Assembly (NCBI GenBank): GCA_023101725.1
Contig: JALJCO010001381.1
Coordinates: 1 to 64,000, forward strand
Direction: 5' to 3'
Length of the DNA: 64,000 nucleotides
Source of the DNA: Atherinomorus stipes
Taxonomy: Eukaryota > Chordata > Actinopteri > Atheriniformes > Atherinidae
The translations under genes were made by a program, and so were the position numbers. The notes beneath the pieces were generated by a model. The model was not told the origin of the DNA and did no database searches. It was given only the letters and a program-made list of their open reading frames with translations. Shown here in pieces: positions 34,936 to 45,566 of the stretch (its first letter is position 1; each line of letters opens with the position of its first letter).

Positions 34936-35860
34936 AGCATCGGTGGTTTTTAGTCGGATACTAGCAAGTCTAAGCGTGTCTTACCGTTACCCCAGCACTT
35001 AGGGGACTAATCTTCGTTAGCTCCTGGTAGTTTCGAGTTGGCTCAGTTAGCGTTTAGCTCAGAGAACGTCAGCTGTCAATCATTTGTCCCGCAGCTCAGA
35101 GCGGCCTTGCCTTTGCCCATTTTAGTATTTTCAGGGAGTGACGACACACACAACATGGCAAGATGGCCGACAGAGTTCAGTTTACCACTAGTAAGCTGAG
35201 ACTTTGTACAAATACATAAAACTACACTTCAGTGCTCCATGACAACGTCCTCGTGGAAACACGCTGTTAGGGCGCATTAAGGAGAGCAGGCGAGTTTTAT
35301 GCACTAGTTTTAGTGAGAATATTAGCATTTTAACTTTGCAAGCTCCCTTTTTAAGTGAAATAAACAAAGATGCAGCTGCTAACTCCATTTCTACTACTAG
35401 CTATTATACAGCATGTTACGCTTTGTAAGTTGCTTTTTTGTGACACAGACAAGATAAACGCAACTGTTAATCTCCATCTCCACTGTTATCTAACATAATA
35501 TTATTATACTCAGTAGAATGATCCATAAGATTATTATACTGGGTCCCACTACACTTCATGGCATGCAGGTTTTACTGGGGCTCATAAATTCAGAAGTTTA
35601 AGTTTTCATTAAACTAGTTAAAAGGCAGTTAAAAGGCCTGATGTATTTAGTTGTAATTCTGTTTAGAGGTTTTAAAAGCTGCAACATTGCTCCTTAAATC
35701 TAGTTTGGTCCCTTGTGTTAATCGGAAGATGGGACTTTTTAAAGCCTGTAAAGACTTTATTCATGACTTTACTATATTTCTAAGGTGTTTTAATGAATAA
35801 GTCTTAAAAATGTACCAGTTACAAAACACCTCCCATCAGCCTGTATGTTATCACTAGCTG
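34936..35860. other. Non-coding, nothing recognised
   Basis: GTTAGC-rich words are frequent from 34880 to 35060. No gene was recognised. Confidence 0.35.
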
Positions 35861-36930
35861 GGTTTCCATTTCACGTGGAATTAGCAAAACCTATCACAAT
35901 TTAAAACTGCTAATGGAAACACCTACATTTTGAAAAAACTCTCAAATACCACAAAAAAGTTTTCACGATTTCATGAGTCGTAAATTCAGACGTTCGATAA
36001 AGCAGTTTTTACATAAGTGTAATGAAAACACTTTTTTCGCAATTATACGCCATCAGGCGTGACGAAAGGGTTAAAATCCAGTTATTCCTTCTTAATTATG
36101 ATGAATATGATCATTTACAAGCATTAACTGTGAAATCAGAGTGATGGGGGAAGTTTTATCAGTCACATATGAAAAATCCCCAAATCACCGTAACTCAGCA
36201 AGCTGAGTTCATTTAGGACATTATACAGATGGTTTAAGTTCTTCATGAATTAACGACTGGACACCAGCTGTATATGTTGTTTCCACACATTTGTAACACC
36301 ATGACTCGATTATCTGGTTCCCACATGTTAATTATACGTCACCAGGATTTAATAAAACGTGACCACAGATAACATCGTATGGCTGCGCCTTTGTATCAAC
36401 AGCTGCATCACCACATCAGTCAGGAACTGGTGCCGATAAAAGTGGAAGAAAGATCCAGAAATGACAAATGACAAATAGACAAATGTTTAATTAAAGAAAT
36501 AAATGAAAGAAATAAAATGAATAAACAGAATATCAAGGGGAGCCTGGTGTTCATAAAGCTCCCCTTGGTAAAGCAAAACTGTTCAACACAATAAGGCAAT
36601 CGGATTTCCATTCTGCTTGCTATGATGCTGGACAGGACAAGTAGAAAAAAAGAAAAAAAAAAGATCCAGAAACAACATCCACACTCCAGAAGTTGATCCT
36701 GAGGGGTTTTTCATTTGTGGTACATTTCGGGCGTCTGTCCTGGAAGTTACCACGAGTGTTTTTCTCTGCTGATGTGATCGGAGGCTCCGTACATACGGAC
36801 TTTACCTCTGAATCATCATGAAGAGCAGCAGCTCTGAAACACAACATGTTTATATCTCCATCCTCCTGAAAGTGGAGTCTCGCGAGACGGGATTTAACCA
36901 GAATTACGGTTTATACCATTCAATGGAAAC
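35861..36930. mobile_element. GGGTTTCCAT / ATGGAAAC element, nested
   Basis: The left side reads AGCTGGGTTTCCATTTCACG and the right side CAATGGAAACACCTGCG. These are complementary words seen at the edges of fish DNA-transposon remnants. Retroposon B copy 2 (36466-36660) is inserted inside. A palindromic GTCTCGCGAGAC lies at 36877-36888. No transposase frame is visible, and limits are approximate. Confidence 0.4.
36466..36660 (+). mobile_element. Retroposon family B, copy 2 (3' part)
   Basis: AATATCAAGGGGAGCCTGGT, GTTCATAAAGCTCCCCTTGG and CTGTTCAACACAATAAGGCA match 49740-49850. It ends in GGACAGGACAAGTAGAAAAA followed by an A-rich run, as expected for a poly(A)-tailed retroposon. The 5' part is missing. 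Confidence 0.75.
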
Positions 36931-37134
36931 ACCTGCGTATTGCTATTGTACTTTTTCGAAATTTAAGAAATATCGATTTTATTTTTTTTTTTAAATGCAG
37001 TTGAACCCCAGCTACTGTAAGCTGTTTGCAACAACTCGTTTTTATTTTGAAAAAGCATCTATAGTACTTAAATCTAATTACCAAAATACACTAAATGTAT
37101 ATATTCATTCCCAGGCAGCGGGTGAGAGTAAGGT
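36931..37134. other. Non-coding, nothing recognised
   Basis: This is AT-rich sequence between the preceding element and the target duplication of the giant palindrome. Confidence 0.4.
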
Positions 37135-37140
37135 GTGGAG

Positions 37141-40100
37141 GGTCCGTGTACCTCGCGGCCATTCGTTTTTCGTTTTGATATCAAAAAACGAAAAACGAGA
37201 ATCCAACCTATTTCCGATTTTCGTTTGGAAGATGGTAAACAAAAAACGGTAAACGAGTTATTTCCCGTTTTTCGTTTTGAGATCGGAAATCGAAAAACGG
37301 AAAACGAACCTTTATCTGATTTTCCATTAAAAGCTTTATTTTTACAAAGTCGGGAAATAAAATACGACCAAAATTCATTTCTTAATCTTGCTTTGGCTTG
37401 AACCGGAAGAGCGTTCTTCTTCGTCTGCTGCTGCTGAAACTACCCTGCGGCGTATGGACCAATCACCTGACTTTGTTCGCTCACACCCACCTCCACCTAC
37501 TGCTGTGGGCTCGGCTGCTAAAGCTAACAGCTTGCCTCGGGAAATAATGGTTGATTTGTGCTTTTGATGTTCTGATCGACATTCCAGGATTGGATTTAAT
37601 TTTCTAGGCCGCTAGTTGATCCTGAACGACGAGCTAAATGTGATGCTGCTATAAAACGTGACAACTGGAGGCCATCGGAGAGTTCTCGGCTGGGCAGCAG
37701 CCTGGTAGCAACACTTTCTCAGTGGTAAGTTCCTGATTATTCTGTTTTGTTCGCTTTTCAAGTATATTTTGGGTGAGCTGGTGTAAGTTTATGTAAAATG
37801 AAGATAATGCATCACTAAAATGCAGCATCCGCGGTTGATTAACGTTGTTACGACCAGATACTTCACGTTTGTCGGTTGTACAAAACACGTCTGACGAAGG
37901 CTTTTGTGTCTCCCCAGGTGACAATACGCCGTCCCAGCTGATACTCTGTCCATATCGTGTTTGTTGCGATCGTGAGAAAAGAAGAACAAGGGAAGATTGG
38001 AAACGTTTGAAGAAGAAACAAGCTAACGAGGTTTTAAGTTCTCAGTACAAATAAAAATTAGATTTTTTGTATTTGTGGTGTATAAATAAACATAAAGAGC
38101 TGTTTCTCAGTTTTGTGACGTTAGTTAAATATAATGTTGGGATGTTTAATGTTTATGGTGTTAACGTTATCTGGGTCTGTTTTTGTCTGTAAATGAAAAG
38201 GAAATATACTTTGGGACACTGTCCACATCCGACGGTCTGATGCCACCTGCACCAGATATTTACATGTAGAAATGCTTTGACTTTAGCTTTTGTTTCTCCT
38301 TGGTGAGGATTTTGACTGATGTGGTTGTTGTAAATGTATGGTAGAGGAGAACATGTTGTTGGAGTTTTGAAAGTTTGTAAAAAGGATTTGGGAAAATGTT
38401 GGTCTTGGCACAAGGAATTTATTTAATTTATTAAAATATTCCTGTCTGATCTGCCCACATAAAAGCTGAACTGGTTTGAAAGAGTAAAATCCTCCAGCAC
38501 CGTCCATCCTAAACTAGAGCAGAGCAAGTTAGTCACTCCGCAGCTGTTGAGTCGTCTCTCTTCGTTTTAAAATATTTATACCAAATACTGTCCTAAAAAA
38601 ATGGGGAGGGGAGATGACTTAATTAGAGAAATAGAGTGGAGTTATTGGGGTTGGATATTATTAGTGGTGAAGGGAAACGAGATAGCTGGGTGGTGGGGGT
38701 GTAAAGGTTTGAAAGGTGACCTTGATTAGGTTGTTGGATGGATGAGGAGTGGGGTTGAGCCCGGCGGTTGTATTTGTTGAGGCGTATTATTTTGGAGCTT
38801 TGTTCGTTTAGTTTTGATTGTGGACATTTTTTGAAAAAAGGAATAGGATGAAGAGGTTTCGGAGTTGCTCCTGGAAAGGTCTGAAGATACAGAGTAGCCG
38901 GCGGACTTTGTACGTTTTGCGTTAATAAGAAACATTAGTTAATATTAAACGGATGCGGTTGTAAAGACTGGTTAGTTTTGATAAATTTTGTTTTTTGTTT
39001 TTATGGTGAATTGTTTGAGAAAATATGTAGGTGGAGTCTGACCATTCTTTGTGGAGGTGGAATTTACAAGAAAATCACAGGTTTCTCTCCATAGCATATT
39101 TCGTTTTATAGAAACATTTATAAAATTTTCTCCTCTTTATATTTCATGTAACATTTGTGTAATAAAATGAAAATAGGTGAGAATCCAGCCAGGTTGCTTT
39201 TGCCACATGAGTAAAAGATGAACAAGTAAGTTTTTTTCTGTGTGAAGAGACGACCAGATGTTCACCATGTAACTTGTACATCCCAACATTTATTTGGTAC
39301 GAAATATGAGGAAACAGCTGCTTTTGTTTAGTTTATTGACAAAATGAAATAAAAGTTGTAAGTTTTTTTTGTACTGAGAATTAAAACTCTCGTAGTTGTT
39401 GTTTTTGCAAACGTTTAGATCTTCCCTTGTTTTCTTTTTCTGGATGAGAAATGAAGGTGGAAGAGTTAGCTGGGGACGGCGTATTGTCACCTGGGGGAGA
39501 CAAAAAGCCTTCGTCAGACGGGTTTTGTCAACCGAAAACGAAGTTTGGTCGTAAAACGTTAAATACCGCGGATTGTGCATTATCTTCATTTTATAAACTT
39601 CACAGCTCACCAAAATATATTGAAAAGGAAAAAAAGAATAATAGGGGACTTACCACTGAGAAAGTGTTGCTACCAGGCTGCTGCCCAGCCGAGAACTCTC
39701 CGATGGCCTCCAGTTGTCACGTTTTATAGAGCATCACATTTAGCTCGTCGTTAGGATTACTAGCGGCCTAGAAAATTAAATCCAATGCTGGAATGTCGAT
39801 AGAACATCAAAAGCACAAATCAACCATTTTTCCGAGGCAAGCTGTTAGCTTTAGCAGCCGAGCCCACAGAGTAGGTGGAGGTGGGTGTGAGCGAAAAAGT
39901 AGGTGATTGGTCATACGCCGAGGTTAGTTTAGCAGCAGCAGAAGAAGAAGAACGCTCTTCCGGTTAAGCCAAAGCAGATTAAGAAATGAATTTTGGTCGT
40001 ATTTTTTTCCCGACTTTGTAAAATAAAGTTTTAATGGAAAATAGATAAAGGTTCGTTTTCCGTTTCGATTTCCGATTTCAAAACGAAAAACGGGAAATAA

Positions 40101-40214
40101 CTCATTTACCGTTTTTTGTTTACCATCTTCCAAACGAAAATCGGAAATAGGTTGATTTCGTTTTTGTTTTTTGATATCAAAACGAAAAACGAATGGCCGC
40201 GAGGTACACGGACC
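37141..40214. mobile_element. Giant foldback element, ~1-kb inverted arms
   Basis: The element starts GGTCCGTGTACCTCGCGGCC and ends with its exact reverse complement. It is flanked by the 6-mer GTGGAG at 37135-37140 and 40215-40220. The arms run from 37141 to about 38146-38185 and from about 39240-39279 to 40214. They are collinear throughout with indels and substitutions. The loop of about 1.1 kb (38186-39239) shows no domain. Each arm starts with iterated CGTTTTTCGTTTT palindromes. No transposase was recognised, so this is a non-autonomous or long-TIR element of unassigned superfamily. Confidence 0.9.
37164..37197. repeat. Subterminal palindrome CGTTTTTCGTTTT
   Basis: CGTTTTTCGTTTT and its reverse complement AAAACGAAAAACG flank a GATATC centre. 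A looser second palindrome follows at 37262-37308 (CCCGTTTTTCGTTTTGAGATC...). Both are mirrored in the right arm near 40080-40192. Confidence 0.85.
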
Positions 40215-40220
40215 GTGGAG

Positions 40221-41258
40221 CACTTCATTTAGTTGGATGCAAAATCTGCGGTGTGAACGTTAGCCTGGACTGCAGCAGTAGGGCAAAAACACGACAAATT
40301 AATGTCAACACCTAAAACAACATCACACATTCTGGAGTGTTCTGGTTCTTAGTCCTGAATAATATTTTGGTCATTATTAGAATTTAAGGTCTTCTTTGCT
40401 GGAAAATATTGGGGACCCCCTCAAAAAGAAGGGGGAAAATCCAAAGGGGGGTATATAAAAAAAAAAAAAAAAAAAAGTTGGATACAGTTGGACAGTACAT
40501 ATGCTGCGTACATGTCCATGTTCATTTTTTAATATCCTGGCTGATATATATCGGCTGACATCGATTATCGGCTGATATCAGATATCGGCCAATACATTGG
40601 ATATAGTTTTTTTTAAAGCTCCCAATATTGGTACCTCAAAAATCCCATATCAGGCGTGCTCTTATCATAACTATGCCTTTTCCTTCCTTTCTTCGGCTAG
40701 TGATGGGAAGTCTGACTCTTCACAGATTCAGCTCTTTCGGTTTCTAAATGTCTCTTAATTTAGGATCATTCAGCACTTTGTTAAAGGGTGATTAAGTAAA
40801 AATGGATGCTTTTTGTGTGTTTGTTATTGATTAGCAATTTCAAAAAAGGAAAAGTTATTCCCCCCCCCCCAAAAAAAGTGTAGTTACCATAATATTTTCA
40901 CCAAGCCTCTCTAACGTGGCCTGTAGCCCTGTATTTCATCTGAGGGTCCACATATCACACTTTAAAAAGAAATTAAGAAAAAAATCTATGAAGATTAAAT
41001 GCAAGACATAAAAAAGGCGGATCTGGGATGAAGGAGGAGTAGAATCTTTTCCTTCCTATCCTGCTCTCCAAACAAACATTTACAAAAATAATCAATATTT
41101 ACATCAAATTTATAAAGGAAAACAAAAAAACAAGATTAAGCTATAGACTAATCCGTCCAAACACCACAACTAGACCATCCACCATTGCAGTGGGGGCGTT
41201 TCTGTATGTGTAATGAGAACAGATGAGAATCAGACTTTTTTTCTTTCCAACATGGAGG
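40221..41258. other. Non-coding; poly(A) and hAT-like words
   Basis: An A21 run lies at 40458-40478. 40535-40600 has repeated ATCGGCTGATA / TATCGGC words typical of hAT-type subterminal repeats, and GTGATGGGAAGTCTGACTC at 40700 also resembles a hAT end. No paired termini or gene were recognised. Confidence 0.4.
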
Positions 41259-41261
41259 AAA

Positions 41262-43021
41262 TTAAATTAAATGAAAAATACTTTATTTATTCCAGAAGGG
41301 GAATTCAACATTGTAAAAAAGCTCACTTTTTTTTCTTTTTTTGTTTTTAACAATATAACATTTATATGAAATAATAACATAACAATAAATAAGTCAGTCA
41401 GTCAGTCTTGTTCTTCAGGGTGATGCTGCTGGCAGGAATGAATTTCTGTATCTCTCCGTCCTACAGTGAACCTGACGCAGCCTCCCACTGAACACACTCT
41501 GTTGATTCTTCACTGTGTTGTGGAGAGGATGGGAAGTGTCCTCCATCATCTTCATCAGCTTGTGCAGCATTCTTTTTTGAACGATCAGCTCCAGCGGCTC
41601 CAGAGTTCTCCCCAGCACAGAACCAGCTTTCTTGATCAGCTTGTTTAGTTTCTTCAAGTCTCTGGTTCTGATGCTGCTGCCCCAGCAGATGCTGCAAAGC
41701 TGATTGCACTTTCCACAACAGACTTGTAGAAGATCTGCAACATCTTGGTGCAGACGTTGAATGATCTCAGCTTCCTTAAGAAGTAGAGTCTGCTCTGACC
41801 TTTCTTGTAGATGTAGTCACTGTTGCATTTCCAATCGAGTCTGTTGTCCAGCTGAACTCCAGGTATTTGTAGTTCTCCACCACCTCCACCTCCTCTTCCA
41901 GGATGTAGACAGGACTATGCTGCTTATTCTTGCTCCTCCTGAAGTCAACAATCATCTCTTTAGTCTTGCTGGTATTTAAGATGAGCTGATTGTTACTGCA
42001 CCATTTCACAAACTGACTGACCAGTTCCCTGTACTCGGCTTCTTGTCCATCACTAATCCACCCCACAACTGCAGAGTCATCAGAGTATTTCTGCAGATGA
42101 CAGGATCAGAGTTGTACTGGAAGTCTGAGGTGTACAGTGTAAAGAGGAATGGTGACAGTACAGTCCCTTGTGGTGCTCCAGTGCTGCTGACCACTATCTC
42201 AGACACACAACCTTTCAGTCTCACAAACTGTGGTCTGTTTGTTAGGTAGTCGTAAATCCATGTGGTTGTGGAGGGATCCACCTGGAAGTTATGGAGCTTC
42301 TCACATAGCAAAGCAGGCTGAATAGTATTAAATGCACTTGAAAAATCAAAGAACATGACCCTCAAAGTGCTGCCTGACTGGTCCAGATGAGAGTGGGCTC
42401 TCTGAAGCAGGAAGATGATGGCGTCTTCAACCCCAAGCCCATTACGATATGCGAACTGTAATGGGTCCTGAAAGGTATTCACTTGCTTGTTGAGGTGAGC
42501 CAGTAAGAGTCTCTCCAGGACTTTCATGATGTGAGATGTCAGAGCAACTGGTCTGTAGTCATCTGGTTCTGGTCCTGGTTCTGGTTCTGGTCTGTGTCTT
42601 GGTTCTGCTGGTTGTGGTTTTTTAGGGACTGGAACAAGACAGGATGTTTTCCACAGCACAGGAACTCTGTTCTGTCTCAGGCTGGTGTTAAAAAGGTGCT
42701 GGAGAACCGGACATAGTTGTTCTGAGCAGGTCTTGAGAACTCTGGGACTGACACCATCTGGACCTGCAGCCTTGTTCCGGTTCAGTTTCTCTAGTTGTTT
42801 CTTGACCTGGTCACAGGAGACAGTCAGGCTGGAGGTGGAGACAGAGGAGGTCTCAGGATGTCCTGATGTGGAGACAGAGGAGGTCTCAGGATGTCCTGAT
42901 GTGGGGGGAGATGAGGCTGTGTTCAGGTCCATGACTGAGGTGCAGGGTGACAGAGTGGAGGTGGTGGGACAGGAAAGCTGTGGGCTCATGGAGGGTGTGT
43001 GGTGTGTTGGGTTGTCGGCAG
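41262..43021 (-). pseudogene. LINE reverse transcriptase half (Rex1/CR1-L2 type)
   Basis: The long minus frame 42989-42006 covers the start of the reverse transcriptase (RT): NKAAGPDGVSPRVLK, DDYRPVALTSHIMKVLERLL, DPLQFAYRNGLGVEDAI, FFDFSSAFNTIQPALL with the first catalytic Asp, and TGAPQGTVLSPFLFTLY. A frameshift near 42090-42100 moves the catalytic YSDD (42078-42092) into the frame that continues as DSAVVGWISDGQEAEYR and SKTKEMIVDFRR. Further frame changes follow before HPLHNTVKNQQSVF and YRNSFLPAA at the C-terminus. The 3' end carries CCAGAAGGGGAATTCAACAT in + sense near 41290, with TTTAATTTAATT-type tail. It is dead as an enzyme and lacks its endonuclease, which is probably the block 49869-51057. 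Confidence 0.9.
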
Positions 43022-43094
43022 AGGGGGCCGTGATTGATGGTAATGATGAGCTCTAAAACCAGAATGAAACTTTTGTTGTTGTTTTTGTTGTTAT

Positions 43095-43340
43095 AATAAT
43101 AATAATAAAAATTTTATTAATCCAAATTAGGAAATTGGTTCTCTGCATTTTACCCATCTCAGGTTGAACCTGAGAGAAGTGGGATGCCAGTTACAGCACT
43201 CAGGGAGCAGTTGGTGGGGGTTCAGGACCTTGCTCAGGGGCCCATGGTGGTTCACCTGGATGCCCCGTCAGGGACTCGAATCCGCTTTTGCTGTGCTAAA
43301 GCCAGCAATACGTGTATTGCCACGATGCTACCCTCTCCAA
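43095..43340 (-). mobile_element. tRNA-derived SINE with (ATT)n tail, minus strand
   Basis: Read on the minus strand: a head with B box GCGGATTCGAGTCCC, then CCCCTGAGCAAGGTCCTGAA, CTGCATTTTACCC in reverse complement, CCTAATTTGGATTAATAAAA, and a tail of ATT repeats. This differs in family from the two GGGGCGGCTGT SINEs. Confidence 0.7.
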
Positions 43341-43604
43341 ATATGAGCAAAGTTGGGTCTTTGCCAGTGCGCACAGCCATCCACAAAAAGATTATTGCCA
43401 ATACTCCGGCCCTGCAGGCTTTCTCTGGCCCTCGCAGAGACGAGGTTGCATCTGCATGACTGCACTCACCGTAGAACACTTTTATTCTGCATATTCAACA
43501 TGCTGACACTGATTGTGTTTTCTGTTGGGTGTGTACAAATAACTACTTCTGCCTCCGTTTTGCACCTTTTCTGCGTAGTTCTCTAAGATTATGTATGATC
43601 TGAT
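43341..43604. other. Non-coding, nothing recognised
   Basis: Several short overlapping frames exist with no family similarity. Confidence 0.35.
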
Positions 43605-43945
43605 TATTCTCCAGTAGCTGTCTTAAGATGCTTTCAGCCAGGTTGTCACCTGCAGGTCCTTCTGTAGGGGATTAACAGCATTTTTTGGTCCGCCCCTTAT
43701 CATTTCTTTTCTTAAGCTTCTCTTTTCTCCTTGTCAAGCCCAGCAATATTATACAAAATGCAGTTATAAACAAGAAATCAATTAAACAAATTTTGATCAA
43801 ATGAATACATAATTGAGAAAATGCCTTATATTTATAAAACTCTCCTTAGCAAAGCAAATTTGTTCAACTCAAAAAACAGCCAGATCATTATTCTGCTTGC
43901 TGCAATGACGGACAGTATGAGTAAAAAAAACAAAAACAATAATGA
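43605..43945 (+). mobile_element. Retroposon family B, copy 3
   Basis: CTGTCTTAAGATGCTTTCAG, GTTGTCACCTGCAGGTCC, TTGTCAAGCCCAGCAA, TTAGCAAAGCAAATTTGTTC and ACAGCCAGATCATTATTCTG run in the same order as in 49490-49868, more diverged. It ends GGACAGTATGAGT followed by an A-rich tail. Confidence 0.8.
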
Positions 43946-43979
43946 TTCATTCGCAGATATTGTATATAATCCATGTATA

Positions 43980-44138
43980 ATAATATAATATAATATAATA
44001 TAATATAATATAATAGAATATAAATTTTATATATATATATATACATATACTTTATATATGTATATGCTTTAGCAGATATGAGATTAAAAACAATTAAGAT
44101 AATTTTTTTTAATTGCCTGATAGCCCTAATATACATAT

Positions 44139-44221
<83 letters not shown>
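43980..44221. repeat. AT pentamer, (CA)n and (TA)n microsatellites
   Basis: TAATA/ATAAT pentamers lie at about 43978-44020, (CA)n at 44146-44169 and (TA)n at 44170-44223. The Tc1-like element that follows begins exactly in the TA run, as TA is its target. Confidence 0.95.
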
Positions 44222-44224
<3 letters not shown>

Positions 44225-45115
44225 TGGCTGGCCAAAAAAAAAGTCACAATCTGAATTAACTAAGCAAATAGGTAGGAGCCTCCTATTGGATAATTACTGA
44301 ATGGGCGATTATCTTTCAGCTGGCAACAAGTTATTTAACCCCAACTGGTGCAATGAGTTGCTTCTCATTTCCTAAACAACCATGTGGAAAGACACATCCG
44401 TGGTCGTGGAAAAGATGTTTGTCTGTCTGAGAAGGGTCAAATCATTGGCATCAAGAGGTGAAAACATCTAAGGAGATGCAGAAACTACTAAAACTGGGTT
44501 CAGAACAGTCCAACGCATTATGAAAAACTGGAAGGATAGTGGACCATTGTCTTCCAGGAAGAAATGTGGCCGGAAAGGCAGATGAAGTGATGCAGCATCA
44601 TGCCTAGTGCTACTGTACGAGCCTGTGGGGACAGTGTGATGATCTGGGGTTGCTGCAGTTGCTCAGGTCCAGGTTCAGCAACAGTATGAGCTCAGATAAT
44701 GAGGTCAGCTGATACCTGAATATACTGAATGAGCAGGTTATTCCATCAATGGATGTTTCTTTCCTGATGGCACGGCCATATTCCAAGATGACCGTGCCAG
44801 AATTTATCGGGCTCAGATTGTGAAAGATGGTTCAGGGATCATCAGACATCATTTTCACACATGGATTGGCCCCCACAGAGTCCAGACCTGAACCCCATTG
44901 AGAATCTTTGGGATGTGCTCTGGTCGACACTCAATCATCATCAAGATCTTGGTGAAAAATTGATGCAACAGGATGCAAATAAATCTGGTGACATTGCAGA
45001 AGCTTCTGGAAACACAGCAAATGCTGCCGCAATCAAAGCTAAAGATGGTCCAACCAAATGTTAAATGTTTGACCTTTTTTTGTTGGCGACTTCTTTTTTT
45101 GGCCGGGCAGTGTTA
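44222..45115 (+). pseudogene. Tc1-like transposon, internally deleted
   Basis: The ends are inverted: CTGGCTGGCCAAAAAAAAAG on the left and, in reverse complement, CACTGCCCGGCCAAAAAAAG on the right, each next to TA. Inside, fragments of a transposase can be read in several frames: an HTH region with QRIMKNWKDSG (about 44500), GDSVMIWGC (about 44630), [10 protein letters not shown] with the second catalytic Asp (about 44790), and [16 protein letters not shown] with the region of the third acidic residue (44873-44920). The stretch coding for the first Asp is missing and stops are frequent. It is inactive. Confidence 0.9.
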
Positions 45116-45340
45116 TATATGTATATATATCTATATATACACATACATACTGTACATATATAATTCATATTGTATATTTTCATGTCATTCAATTCATCAC
45201 AACCTCAGTTTAAAAGCTTTGAAGAACCTGAGGTGGCCCCGTTGCCAGGGATACAAGACACATGACCTCATCATCAAGATCAGAGGACTTGACCTGTCGC
45301 TATGGTGATCCTGGAACTCTTGATGCAACTTTGATGACAC
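45116..45340. other. Upstream region of the kinase gene
   Basis: It contains a TATATA-rich tract to about 45165 and then non-repetitive sequence leading to the heat-shock element. No exon was recognised. Confidence 0.4.
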
Positions 45341-45346
45341 AACAGA

Positions 45347-45361
45347 GTTCTAGAATGTTCA
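45347..45361 (+). promoter_or_regulatory. Perfect three-unit heat-shock element
   Basis: TTC TA GAA TG TTC at 45348-45360 matches the nTTCnnGAAnnTTCn consensus for HSF1 trimers without mismatch. It lies about 207-219 bp upstream of the start codon of the kinase-SGNH gene. A weak TATA-like TTTAAGAG follows at 45369-45376, which would place a start site near 45400 and give a leader of about 165 nt. Regulation by heat shock is inference. Confidence 0.55.
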
Positions 45362-45566
45362 GATACCTTTAAGAGACAGCAGGAGACAATTTTGAATCAG
45401 ACAGTTTTACCACAGCGGCCAGTTCAGACACTCATTGAGTTGAAGACGACACCGAACAAAACCTGCACATAAAATTGTCTACAGAGGGAAATATTTCCAG
45501 AATAACTGGATAATACTTCACCTATACAACACTCAACATTTCAATACAAGATTTCAACAGTGAAAG

